Assembly (NCBI RefSeq): GCF_000011345.1
Contig: NC_004113.1
Coordinates: forward strand, 2,399,501-2,463,500
Direction of reading: 5' to 3'
DNA: 64,000 nucleotides
DNA from: Thermosynechococcus vestitus BP-1
GTDB taxonomy: Bacteria; Cyanobacteriota; Cyanobacteriia; Thermosynechococcales; Thermosynechococcaceae
Shown: positions 22,458 through 31,409 of the stretch, piece after piece
How positions within the stretch are numbered: the stretch's first letter is position 1
Layout: each line of letters begins with the position of its first letter
Translations under genes and position numbers: made by a program
The notes under the pieces: generated by a model
Seen by the model: only the letters and a program-made list of their open reading frames with translations
What the model was told of the DNA's origin: nothing
The model's database searches: none

Positions 22458-25319
22458 ATGACTGATGCAACCCCCGACTACAAAGACACTGTTAACTTGC
22501 CGCAAACCACGTTTGAAATGCGGGCAAATGCAGCAACACGGGAACCCCAATTGCAGGCCTTTTGGGCACAGCACAAAATCTATGAAACCCTGCAGCAAAC
22601 CAATCCGGGGGAAGTCTTTATCCTCCACGATGGCCCCCCCTACGCCAATGGCGCTCTCCACATTGGCCATGCCCTCAATAAAATTCTCAAGGACATCATC
22701 AACAAGTACCAACTCCTACGGGGACGCAAAGTTCACTACCGCCCCGGCTGGGACTGCCATGGCCTACCCATTGAACTCAAGGTGCTGCAAAACCTGAAAC
22801 CGGAACAGCGGGCTCAGCTAACGCCCCTCACTCTCCGCCAACAGGCCAAGGAATTTGCCCTTAAAACCGTCGCCGAGCAAAAGCAGAGCTTCCAGCGCTA
22901 TGGGGTTTGGGGCGACTGGGCGCACCCCTATCTGACACTGACCCCCGACTATGAGGCCGCCCAAATCGGTGTCTTTGGTGAAATGGTGCTGCGGGGCTAT
23001 ATCTACCGCGGCCTGAAACCGGTGCACTGGAGTCCCAGCTCCAAAACTGCCCTCGCCGAAGCCGAGTTGGAATATCCCGAAGGTCACACCTCCCGCAGTC
23101 TCTACGCTGCCTTTGAGGTGATTGAGCTGCCCCAGGGGCTAGCCAAGGCTTGGTACAATGCCCTAGGGAAATTGGGGGTGGCTATCTGGACAACGACTCC
23201 TTGGACGATTCCCGCCAACTTGGCCGTGAGTGTCAACCCGGATCTCACCTATGCCCTTGTCGAGGTTCAGCCGAGTGAGCGCTATAAGCATTTAATTGTT
23301 GCCAAGGATCTTGTAGAGCGGCTGAGTGATACCCTGGGTCGCACCCTAAAGGTGGTGGCAACGGCCAAAGGGGCTGATTTAGAACATAGCCGCTATCGCC
23401 ATCCCCTCTTTGAACGCGAGGGCAAAATTCTCATTGGTGGTGATTATGTGACAACTGAATCGGGAACGGGTCTGGTGCACACTGCTCCTGGCCATGGTTT
23501 AGAAGACTATGGCGTGGGTCAGCGCTATGGTTTGCCGATCCTATCGCCGGTGGATGAGAATGGTTGCTTTACGGCGGAAGCGGGGCCATTTGCCGGTCTC
23601 AATGTCCTCCAGGAAGGCAATGCAGCGGTCATTGCGGCTTTGCAGGAGTGTGGGGCGCTCCTGAAGGAGGAACCCTATGTGCACAAGTATCCCTATGACT
23701 GGCGGACAAAGAAACCCACTATCTTCCGCGCCACGGAGCAGTGGTTTGCTTCCGTTGAGGGCTTTCGCGATGCGGCACTCAGAGCGATCGCTGAGGTGAA
23801 GTGGATTCCTGCCCAAGGGGAAAATCGCATTACGGCAATGGTGGCAGAGCGTTCCGATTGGTGTATTTCGCGTCAGCGCAGTTGGGGCGTGCCCATCCCT
23901 GTCTTTTATGACAAAGAAACGGGGGAACCCCTGCTAACTGCAGAAACCATTGCCCATGTGCAAGCCATTATTCGCGATCGCGGGTCCGATGCTTGGTGGG
24001 AACTCTCCGTTGCTGAATTGCTTCCCGAATCCCTGCGAGATCAAGCGGATCGCTACGAAAAGGGAACGGACACCATGGATGTCTGGTTTGACTCCGGATC
24101 CTCTTGGGCAGCGGTTCTCGGCGATCAGCAGGCAGATCTCTACCTTGAAGGCTCTGATCAGCACCGCGGCTGGTTCCAATCCTCATTGCTGACACGGGTT
24201 GCCGTTAAAGGTCAAGCTCCCTACAAGGCCGTCCTGACCCACGGCTTTGTCCTCGATGAGCAGGGGCGAAAAATGAGCAAGTCCCTCGGCAATGTCACGG
24301 ATCCCCGCGAAGTGATTGAGGGGGGCAAAAACCAAAAGCAAGACCCGCCCTACGGAGCCGATGTGCTCCGCCTGTGGGTTTCCTCCGTGGACTATGCCAA
24401 CGATGTGCCCATTGGTAAAAATATTCTCAGGCAGTTGGCGGACGTCTATCGCAAGATTCGCAATACGGCTCGCTTTCTCCTAGGGAATCTTCACGACTTT
24501 GAGCCCGAACAGGATATGATTCCCTATGCCCAACTGCCCGCGTTGGATCGCTATATGCTGCATCGACTCCACGAAGTCTTCAGTGAAGTGACTGCGGCTT
24601 TTGATAGCTTTCAGTTCTATCGCTTTTTCCAAACCATTCAAAATCTTTGTGTTGTTGATCTTTCGAACTTTTATCTCGATATTGCCAAGGATCGGCTGTA
24701 CATCAGTGCCGCCACGGGCGATCGCCGCCGCAGTTGTCAAACCGTTCTTGCCATTGCCCTGCAAAACCTTGCCCGTGCTATTGCCCCCGTACTTCCCCAT
24801 CTGGCTGAGGATATTTGGCAGCATCTGCCCTTCAAAACCCCCTATCTTTCAGTGTTTCAAAGTGGTTGGGTACAGCTTTCAGCCCAGTGGCAAGATAATG
24901 CCCTCGCCGCTGAGTGGCAACGCCTGCGGCAATTGCGTCTTGAAGTGAACAAGGTACTCGAAAAAGCCCGCGCCGAAAAGCTGATTGGCTCTTCCCTGGA
25001 GGCAAAAGTGTGGCTCTACGTTGCCGATTCTGAATGGCGCGATCGCCTGGCGCAGATGAATCCCAGGGATGCCCTCAGCGGTAATGGCGTGGATGAACTG
25101 CGCTATCTCTTCTTGGTGTCCCAGGTGGAGCTGATGCCGCAACCGCAGGCGGTGGACGTGCCCTATGTCCTTGAAGCGGAGGGGCTATGGATCGGCGTTG
25201 GTCATGCCCAAGGCGAAAAATGCGTCCGCTGCTGGAATTATTCTGAAAGTGTGGGTCAATCGGCGCTGCATCCCCAGTTGTGCGATCGCTGTCAAGCGGC
25301 TCTGCAAGGAGAGTTTTAG
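22458..25319 (+). CDS. ileS: Isoleucyl-tRNA synthetase
   Basis: This class I synthetase charges tRNA-Ile. The HIGH motif is HIGHALN (about residue 70) and the KMSKS loop is KMSKSLGN (about 605). The editing (CP1) domain lies between, and a C-terminal zinc site CVRCWNYSE with LCDRCQAAL is present, as in bacterial type 1 IleRS. ATG 22458 gives 953 residues, as expected. The frame is open to 22374 but the added residues are not conserved. No T-box leader is visible in the short ruvX-ileS interval. Confidence 0.96.
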   Translation: MTDATPDYKDTVNLPQTTFEMRANAATREPQLQAFWAQHKIYETLQQTNPGEVFILHDGPPYANGALHIGHALNKILKDIINKYQLLRGRKVHYRPGWDCHGLPIELKVLQNLKPEQRAQLTPLTLRQQAKEFALKTVAEQKQSFQRYGVWGDWAHPYLTLTPDYEAAQIGVFGEMVLRGYIYRGLKPVHWSPSSKTALAEAELEYPEGHTSRSLYAAFEVIELPQGLAKAWYNALGKLGVAIWTTTPWTIPANLAVSVNPDLTYALVEVQPSERYKHLIVAKDLVERLSDTLGRTLKVVATAKGADLEHSRYRHPLFEREGKILIGGDYVTTESGTGLVHTAPGHGLEDYGVGQRYGLPILSPVDENGCFTAEAGPFAGLNVLQEGNAAVIAALQECGALLKEEPYVHKYPYDWRTKKPTIFRATEQWFASVEGFRDAALRAIAEVKWIPAQGENRITAMVAERSDWCISRQRSWGVPIPVFYDKETGEPLLTAETIAHVQAIIRDRGSDAWWELSVAELLPESLRDQADRYEKGTDTMDVWFDSGSSWAAVLGDQQADLYLEGSDQHRGWFQSSLLTRVAVKGQAPYKAVLTHGFVLDEQGRKMSKSLGNVTDPREVIEGGKNQKQDPPYGADVLRLWVSSVDYANDVPIGKNILRQLADVYRKIRNTARFLLGNLHDFEPEQDMIPYAQLPALDRYMLHRLHEVFSEVTAAFDSFQFYRFFQTIQNLCVVDLSNFYLDIAKDRLYISAATGDRRRSCQTVLAIALQNLARAIAPVLPHLAEDIWQHLPFKTPYLSVFQSGWVQLSAQWQDNALAAEWQRLRQLRLEVNKVLEKARAEKLIGSSLEAKVWLYVADSEWRDRLAQMNPRDALSGNGVDELRYLFLVSQVELMPQPQAVDVPYVLEAEGLWIGVGHAQGEKCVRCWNYSESVGQSALHPQLCDRCQAALQGEF

Positions 25320-25627
25320 ATCAATTCTTGGGAAACTATCCTAGAGATTGATGATCGCTACTGAACTGACCCATTCGCTCCTTTGCCGCAGATTGACAAC
25401 GCCACTACTGATCTAAAATTACTGCTAGTTATTTGCAATGATCCCTATGGTGGAATCAACAACCCTTGGGAGGGAATCTTTCCCATGGAAGTGCTGATGG
25501 GCTTGCTGAGGGTAACCATCAGCTCGATGAAAGTCGGAGTCGCATTTTAGCGTTGTTGGAATAGCTTGAGATTGGCAATTCTTTTATCCTGTTCAACAGG
25601 CGGAGTTTTCATTCTTTGACACGGCGG
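25320..25627. other. Gap between convergent ileS and the RemA-like gene
   Basis: These 308 bp hold no RNA gene or terminator that I can defend. Short open stretches (for example GLAEGNHQLDESRSRILALL around 25500-25560, interrupted by stops) look like a worn coding fragment, but I could not match them to any family. Confidence 0.3.
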
Positions 25628-25861
25628 TTAGGGGGGTGGACTGAGGCGGGCCACTAATGTTTCAGGGTGTAAGGCTGAAAGGACGATTATCTCACCATCC
25701 AACACCAGTACGGCACGAGTGCGTCGTCCGTGGGTGGCATCAATGAGATGATGGTGCTCCCGGGCTTCAAGAATCAGGCGTTTGATCGGGGCAGAGTCGG
25801 GGCTCACGATCGCCAGCAGGCGCTGCGGTGAGATGTAATTGCCAAAACCAATGTTTAGCAT
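25628..25861 (-). CDS. DUF370 / RemA-like DNA-binding regulator
   Basis: This 77-residue protein follows the RemA family closely: [20 protein letters not shown], then [31 protein letters not shown] and [15 protein letters not shown]-like ends. In Bacillus RemA is a DNA-binding activator of matrix genes. In cyanobacteria the family is widespread with little-studied targets. It starts seven bases before the carB stop, so it is probably co-translated with carB and shares its promoter. A role in surface or matrix control would suit the polysaccharide genes here, but that is speculation. Confidence 0.85.
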   Translation of the reverse strand: MLNIGFGNYISPQRLLAIVSPDSAPIKRLILEAREHHHLIDATHGRRTRAVLVLDGEIIVLSALHPETLVARLSPPP

Positions 25862-28800
25862 TCTACCCGATGGTAGTCTTGAAGTGCCCGTACCCCTAGA
25901 GTGGAGGTTTGCAGGGTTTTAATGGCGGCAGCGGTCGCCTTCGCACCGGCGATCGTTGTCACAATTGGAATTTTGTAGGCAAGGGCAGTGCGACGAATCA
26001 ATTGGGCATCGGTACGGGCTTCCTGACCGGAGGGTGTATTCAGAATTAAGTGAATTTGCCCATTTTTAATGGCATCAAGAACATGGGGACGCCCTTCATG
26101 GAGCTTGAGGATGAGTTCTATATTGCTCAGCCCTGCCTCAAGCAAGGCATTGCGGGTTCCTTCGGTGGCAATCATCCGAAAGCCAAGAGACTGCAACTCC
26201 TGCACCACGGGCACAATCGCCGCCTTGTCGCGATCGCTCATCGACACAAAAACGGTTCCCTTCAAAGGTAACCTTTGATTGGCCGCCAGTTGGGACTTGG
26301 CATAGGCAGCCCCAAAGGTCATATCAATCCCCATTGCCTCACCTGTGGAACGCATCTCTGGCCCAAGCACCGTATCGGTACCGGCAAATTTTTCGAAGGG
26401 GAGGACAGCTTCCTTGACGGCGACATGGTTGGGAATCTTCTCATTGAGGAAATTGAGTTCCGCGAGGGTTTTCCCTGACATCAGCCGAGCAGCAACTTTA
26501 GCAAGGGGAATGCCGATCGCCTTCGAGACAAAGGGCACCGTACGGGATGCACGCGGGTTGGCCTCCAAAATATAGACCTGATCTCCTTGTACTGCCAGTT
26601 GTAGGTTCATCAGCCCCACCACTTTGAGGGCCTGAGCAAGGGCAATACTCCAGGTGCGAATGGTCTGCAAAACGGCGGGAGACAGAGATTGGGTGGGCAA
26701 GCTACAGGCAGAATCCCCGGAGTGAATCCCGGCTTGCTCGATGTGTTCCATGATCCCACCAATCACAACGGTGCCCGTGGCATCAGCAATGGCATCCACA
26801 TCCACTTCAATTGCGTTTTCCAGATACTTATCAATGAGGATGGGTCGCCCTGGCTCCACCTGCACGGCTGCATTCATATAGCGTTCCAGTTCCCCATTGG
26901 AATAGACAATTTCCATTGCCCGACCACCGAGCACATAACTGGGGCGCACCACCACTGGATAGCCAATCCGCTCGGCAATGCTCAGGGCTTCAGCATAACT
27001 GCGAGCAGTGCCGTTGGGGGGTTGGGGGATGTTGAGCTCCCGCAAAATTTTCTCGAAACGTTCGCGGTCTTCAGCAATATCAATGGAGTCAGGTGAGGTG
27101 CCCCAGATTTGGGTTCCGAGGCGATCGCCCTGCTGTTGAAGGTACCGTTGCAAGGGTAACGCCAGTTTGAGGGGGGTTTGACCACCAAACTGAATAATGA
27201 TGCCGACGGGGCGCTCCACTTCAATAATGTTGAGGACATCTTCCTTGGTCAGGGGTTCAAAGTAGAGGCGATCGCTGGTGTCGTAGTCAGTAGAAACCGT
27301 TTCAGGGTTGGAGTTGACCATGATGGTTTCATAGTCATCGGCCCGCAGCGCGTAGGCAGCATGGCAGCAGCAGTAATCAAATTCAATCCCTTGGCCAATG
27401 CGGTTCGGCCCTGAGCCAAGAATCATCACCCGAGGCTTGCGGGGGGGCAGCACTTCCGATTCGGGAGGCAGCAATTCAACATCGCCGCTATCGGGGTTAA
27501 TTTGCTCCAGGGGTCGCTCGTAGGTGGAGTAGTAGTAGGGGGTATATGCCTCAAACTCGGCAGCACAGGTATCCACGGTTTTATAGACGGGAACCACACC
27601 AAGGGATTGGCGATAGGCTCGCACCTGATCGTCGGTGGTTTTGGTGGCGTAGGCAATTTGGGCATCACTAAAGCCCTGTTGCTTGATCCGCCAGAGATCA
27701 TCGGCAGTGAGTTGTTCCAGTTTGCTGCGCTTAAGAAATTTCTCTGTTTCTAGGAGTCCCTGCATCTGCCGCAAAAACCAGGGATCAATGGCTGTTAGTT
27801 CGTAGATCTCCTCAACGGTCATCCCCAAGAGGAAGGCGTGGCGAATGGCAAAGATACGCTCTGGATTTGGCGTGCGCAGTTTCCCCCGCAGTTGCTCAAG
27901 GCTAGGGAGTTTTTCGGGGCGATCGCACCCCCAGCCGGCTCGCCCAGTTTCCAGCGATCGCAGGGCTTTTTGCAGGGACTCTTGGAAGGTGCGGCCAATG
28001 GCCATGGCTTCACCCACAGACTTCATTTGGGTAGTGAGGACGGGCGGGGAGCCGGGAAACTTTTCAAAGGCAAAGCGGGGAATTTTGGTAACCACATAGT
28101 CAATCGTGGGTTCAAAGCTGGCGGGGGTTTTTTGGGTAATGTCATTGGGGATTTCCGGCAGCGTATAGCCCACAGCCAATTTAGCTGCGATTTTGGCAAT
28201 GGGAAAGCCCGTCGCCTTTGAGGCCAGTGCCGAAGACCGGGAGACGCGGGGATTCATTTCAATGACGATCACTTCGCCGGTTTCCGGATTCACAGCAAAC
28301 TGGATGTTTGATCCACCGGTTTCAACGCCAATTTCACGAATAATCTTAATGGCAGCATCCCGCAGCCGCTGGTATTCTTTATCCGTCAGGGTTTGCGCCG
28401 GAGCAACGGTGATGGAGTCACCGGTATGGATGCCCATGGGGTCAATGTTTTCAATGGAGCAGATAATGACCACGTTATCGGCCATGTCCCGCATGACTTC
28501 TAGCTCGTATTCTTTCCAGCCAATGAGGGACTGCTCAATGAGAATTTGGGAGACGGGGCTTGCCTCAAGACCGGCAGTCGCGATCGCCTCAAATTCCTCT
28601 TGGTTGTAGGCAATGCCGCCACCGGTGCCCCCTAGGGTAAAGGCCGGTCGAATAATCAGGGGATAAACCCCAATCTCTTGGGCGATCGCCCGCGCCTCTT
28701 CCAGGGTATTCGCCAAGCCCGACGGACACACCGCCACACCAATGCGCTGCATGGCTTCCTTAAAGAGCTTGCGATCCTCAGCCATCTCAATAGCGGGCAA

Positions 28801-29157
28801 TTTGGCACCAATCAACTCCACCCCATAGCGATCAAGGACACCGGATTTGGCCAGGGCGACCGCTAAGTTCAGCGCCGTTTGTCCGCCCATTGTCGGCAGT
28901 AGGGCATCGGGGCGTTCGGCGGCAATGACCTTTTCCACCATCTCCGGAGTGAGGGGCTCAATGTAGGTGCGATCGGCGATCTCAGGATCCGTCATGATGG
29001 TGGCGGGATTCGAGTTAATGAGGATCACCTCGTACCCTTCCTCGCGCAATGCCTTACAGGCCTGGGTACCCGAATAGTCAAATTCACAGGCTTGACCAAT
29101 GACAATGGGACCCGAACCGATAATCAAAATTCTCGAAATATCAGTACGACGCGGCAT
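25855..29157 (-). CDS. carB: Carbamoyl-phosphate synthase large subunit
   Basis: CarB makes carbamoyl phosphate for arginine and pyrimidine synthesis from bicarbonate, ATP and glutamine-derived ammonia, with CarA (not in the window). The two homologous halves each carry an ATP-grasp domain. The halves open with [20 protein letters not shown] and [20 protein letters not shown]. The C-terminal MGS-like allosteric domain ([19 protein letters not shown] and on) follows from about residue 965. Its 1100 residues are normal. The last bases overlap the RemA-like gene. pyrR is present in the window but 14 kb away. Confidence 0.97.
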   Translation of the reverse strand: MPRRTDISRILIIGSGPIVIGQACEFDYSGTQACKALREEGYEVILINSNPATIMTDPEIADRTYIEPLTPEMVEKVIAAERPDALLPTMGGQTALNLAVALAKSGVLDRYGVELIGAKLPAIEMAEDRKLFKEAMQRIGVAVCPSGLANTLEEARAIAQEIGVYPLIIRPAFTLGGTGGGIAYNQEEFEAIATAGLEASPVSQILIEQSLIGWKEYELEVMRDMADNVVIICSIENIDPMGIHTGDSITVAPAQTLTDKEYQRLRDAAIKIIREIGVETGGSNIQFAVNPETGEVIVIEMNPRVSRSSALASKATGFPIAKIAAKLAVGYTLPEIPNDITQKTPASFEPTIDYVVTKIPRFAFEKFPGSPPVLTTQMKSVGEAMAIGRTFQESLQKALRSLETGRAGWGCDRPEKLPSLEQLRGKLRTPNPERIFAIRHAFLLGMTVEEIYELTAIDPWFLRQMQGLLETEKFLKRSKLEQLTADDLWRIKQQGFSDAQIAYATKTTDDQVRAYRQSLGVVPVYKTVDTCAAEFEAYTPYYYSTYERPLEQINPDSGDVELLPPESEVLPPRKPRVMILGSGPNRIGQGIEFDYCCCHAAYALRADDYETIMVNSNPETVSTDYDTSDRLYFEPLTKEDVLNIIEVERPVGIIIQFGGQTPLKLALPLQRYLQQQGDRLGTQIWGTSPDSIDIAEDRERFEKILRELNIPQPPNGTARSYAEALSIAERIGYPVVVRPSYVLGGRAMEIVYSNGELERYMNAAVQVEPGRPILIDKYLENAIEVDVDAIADATGTVVIGGIMEHIEQAGIHSGDSACSLPTQSLSPAVLQTIRTWSIALAQALKVVGLMNLQLAVQGDQVYILEANPRASRTVPFVSKAIGIPLAKVAARLMSGKTLAELNFLNEKIPNHVAVKEAVLPFEKFAGTDTVLGPEMRSTGEAMGIDMTFGAAYAKSQLAANQRLPLKGTVFVSMSDRDKAAIVPVVQELQSLGFRMIATEGTRNALLEAGLSNIELILKLHEGRPHVLDAIKNGQIHLILNTPSGQEARTDAQLIRRTALAYKIPIVTTIAGAKATAAAIKTLQTSTLGVRALQDYHRVEC

Positions 29158-29261
29158 AGGAACAATGCAGCCAACGGCTTTGAATGACGCTTTCCCTATC
29201 CTACACTCCCGCTTGCGATCGCGCCTGTTTTATACCTCGCCTCAAGCCCCAAGGATTCCTC

Positions 29262-29909
29262 CTAGGGGATGGGGGTAGCGGATCCGGATCGCACCGCTGC
29301 AACGGTTTCCGCTTGGTAAACCACACCCGTTGACTCCACCAAAGCCGCAATGCACAGCTTCACGTTGCGGTTATGCTGCACAAAAACGCGAAATCCACCC
29401 TTTTCGGTGCCACTATCAATTGCACCCGGCAAGTTATTGGTGCAGGTGGGGCTGCTGTTGGCAATGCCATCAATCAGCGCATTGGGGGTAGAGTCACCTA
29501 CTTTTTGGCGATAGAGAATCCTTGGGCCTCGCCACACCACACTACTCGTTTTGGGACGGGTGTAATAGGCAACACGGGTTGTCGTGGCCAACTGGCCGTT
29601 TTCCTGCTCCTCGAGGTTATCCGCTGGTTTCTCGACAAACATCACCAACTGGTAGCCACCACTGGGAATCTTCCAATCTGGGGGAGCGGTTGTTGAAATG
29701 CGAATGGCGGAGCGGATGTCATCGGAGATAAAGTCGAGGGCGCGGCTCAGGTTCATGCGGGTAATTGCCTGCTGTTCAACACGGCGATTGTTTTGCAAAA
29801 TGGCCACCATTGCCCAACCACTCATGGCCACCACAATACCGCCAACGGCAGCCGCCACCAGTAACTCCGTCAGTGTAAAGCCGCGATCGCCGCTGCGCCA
29901 ACCTTGCAT
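29262..29909 (-). CDS. Pseudopilin with class III signal, HpsC-like
   Basis: This is a type IV pilin-like protein. A short leader ends in Gly before FTLTELLVAAAVGGIVV, the prepilin peptidase site and N-terminal helix with Glu5. The rest, about 190 residues, is PilW-like with RALDFISDDIRSAI and a late cysteine pair. It is the last gene of a four-gene minus-strand operon (33131 to 29262). Gene order and protein type resemble the hpsA-hpsB-hpsC genes of filamentous cyanobacteria that serve polysaccharide secretion. The HpsC name is inferred from position. Confidence 0.7.
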   Translation of the reverse strand: MQGWRSGDRGFTLTELLVAAAVGGIVVAMSGWAMVAILQNNRRVEQQAITRMNLSRALDFISDDIRSAIRISTTAPPDWKIPSGGYQLVMFVEKPADNLEEQENGQLATTTRVAYYTRPKTSSVVWRGPRILYRQKVGDSTPNALIDGIANSSPTCTNNLPGAIDSGTEKGGFRVFVQHNRNVKLCIAALVESTGVVYQAETVAAVRSGSATPIP

Positions 29910-29920
29910 CTTTCTGCTCC

Positions 29921-30427
29921 TTAATTGCGGGCTTGACAGTTATCGGCAGTTGCGCCTGTGGTATCCGTCTCCAGGTAGTTGCCCGTGCGCAGGAGGCCTA
30001 GTCCTAGGGAAACCACCAAACAGCGTTGCAGCGTCGGATAATTGGTGGAAGCAATCACAATGGTACCGGTACTACTGGTGCGCCCCTGAAAGCCAAACCG
30101 CACTGAGGCAGTTCCCGCATTGCGACGCAGGGTCACCTGTTGCAGTTGGCGGGGACCATTGGGCAGGCATTGGGGCGGATCGCCGACGATGGTGGGGTTG
30201 GTGCCTGTGTTAATGGTTACGCGGCAGGTCTGGTTGCGCCGCATCGCTTCCCGCTGCGCTTCCCGCAGTGCCCCCTCCAAGCTTTCAAGGGCTTGATTGA
30301 CCCGCTGCGTTTCCAGCCAATAAAGAAAGCTAGGGGTGACAGCCAGGGCCAAAATAACGGCCACCGTCACCACAATCAGGATTTCAATCAGGGTCATGCC
30401 CTGCTTATGGACAGCGGAAAAATGCAT
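29921..30427 (-). CDS. Pseudopilin, GspH/FimT-like
   Basis: This minor pilin-like protein has leader MHFSAVHKQG followed by MTLIEILIVVTVAVILALAV, the helix with Glu5 after prepilin cleavage. The body has NQALESLEGALREAQREAMR, the usual start of GspH/FimT domains, and a C-terminal disulfide candidate. I chose ATG 30427 because it gives a normal ten-residue leader. Open frame to 30523 would place a second hydrophobic stretch before the leader. Its start overlaps the previous gene by 23 bases and its stop is 11 bases before the next start. Confidence 0.8.
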   Translation of the reverse strand: MHFSAVHKQGMTLIEILIVVTVAVILALAVTPSFLYWLETQRVNQALESLEGALREAQREAMRRNQTCRVTINTGTNPTIVGDPPQCLPNGPRQLQQVTLRRNAGTASVRFGFQGRTSSTGTIVIASTNYPTLQRCLVVSLGLGLLRTGNYLETDTTGATADNCQARN

Positions 30428-31391
30428 TGGGCACCACCTCGGTTGATAGTTGAGCAACAATGCGGTTGCTACTATTGCGCACAAAATAGGCCAGCTCCAA
30501 AGTCTGGAAGGGTGCTTGGGCACGGGTGGTTGGTATGCGCGTCATTGTAAACGTCTCATTGACAATGGGGCGACTATTATTGCTGCTATTCATCGGTGGA
30601 ATCAAGGTTTGCAGGTAGGCGCCAAAGCCACCATCAATGCCCTTGGTTTCATTGGGCTGAATCCGACAGCGGGCATAGACACGAGTCCCCACCCCCCGAT
30701 AGCCCCCTACTGGCGAGTCCAAGGTAATGGTGTTGTCTGATTCTGATATGGAGACAATGCGGCGGGTGCCCGAGTCCGAACCAATGAGAACGCGATCGCC
30801 CACTCGCAACCCATCCGTGGCTGCCGTAACCGGACAGGCACCCCCGGGCCGATACTCTGGGGGCATGGCTTGATCGTAATCGCTTTCACCCGGGGCAATG
30901 AGTGCCAGGGTTAAGGTAGTGGCGTTCGCTGGAGCAGATGCTGCTAGCTTGCGTTGGGCATACTTGGTTTGGCAGAGGTCATAGGCAACGATTTTAATAT
31001 TTTCCAGATCCTCTTGGATCCAGTGGCTAGCCTCGGCAAATTTACGGGCATCGGCTTGGAAAAAAGCAGCGACAACAATGGCCTGCATCGCCGCTAGGGT
31101 AAATAGGCCAATCACCAAAATAGAAGCCAAGACCTCCGCCAGGGTAAAGCCGTGCGCTCGCTGCTGCACCAGCCAGTGGAAATAAAATTTAGGATGATTG
31201 ACATACCTGCTCGTCCCAAAGGAGCGAGGATTCCCTGACGCTTCACAGAAACCTGCTACCGAGGTAGTCTTACAGTCTCTCCACGTCCATTTAAAGTCTC
31301 CCAATGTCCTATGGCGACCTCCCCATTCTAGCACAAATATCACAAAAGCCGTCCTACAAGGACGGGGCTTGTATCCCATTTCATTGGTCAT
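30405..31391 (-). CDS. Pseudopilin, HpsB-like, with its 5' end rewritten by a mobile element
   Basis: The mature part is a pilin-like protein: RAHG before FTLAEVLASILVIGLFTLA, then a globular domain of about 220 residues with several Cys. A 190-bp IS605-derived element (31198-31390) sits directly at the start codon. The frame now begins at ATG 31391, eight bases after a GGAGG site. It reads through the whole element without a stop and joins the pilin leader, adding about 70 foreign residues. Alternatively translation starts at the internal GTG 31169, which gives a tidy six-residue leader, but no Shine-Dalgarno site precedes it. Function of the long form is uncertain because prepilin leaders are normally short. 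Confidence 0.7.
   Translation of the reverse strand: MTNEMGYKPRPCRTAFVIFVLEWGGRHRTLGDFKWTWRDCKTTSVAGFCEASGNPRSFGTSRYVNHPKFYFHWLVQQRAHGFTLAEVLASILVIGLFTLAAMQAIVVAAFFQADARKFAEASHWIQEDLENIKIVAYDLCQTKYAQRKLAASAPANATTLTLALIAPGESDYDQAMPPEYRPGGACPVTAATDGLRVGDRVLIGSDSGTRRIVSISESDNTITLDSPVGGYRGVGTRVYARCRIQPNETKGIDGGFGAYLQTLIPPMNSSNNSRPIVNETFTMTRIPTTRAQAPFQTLELAYFVRNSSNRIVAQLSTEVVPNAFFRCP
31198..31390 (-). mobile_element. Non-autonomous IS605-derived element (MITE-like), no transposase
   Basis: Read on the minus strand, this segment begins with the same 20 bases as the IS at 12284, TGACCAATGAAATGGGATAC. It has the same hairpin CCGTCCT/AGGACGG (31365-31349). It continues with a version of the tnpB 3' end (AAGACTACCTCGGTAGCA against AAGACTACTTCGGTAGCA in the IS), and closes in GGTATGTCAA like the IS right end. 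All of tnpA and nearly all of tnpB are missing. It could be mobilised by the TnpA at 12.3-12.7 kb. The retained right end could encode an orphan omega-RNA. Confidence 0.85.
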
Positions 31392-31409
31392 CAACACTGC
31401 CTCCAAAGA

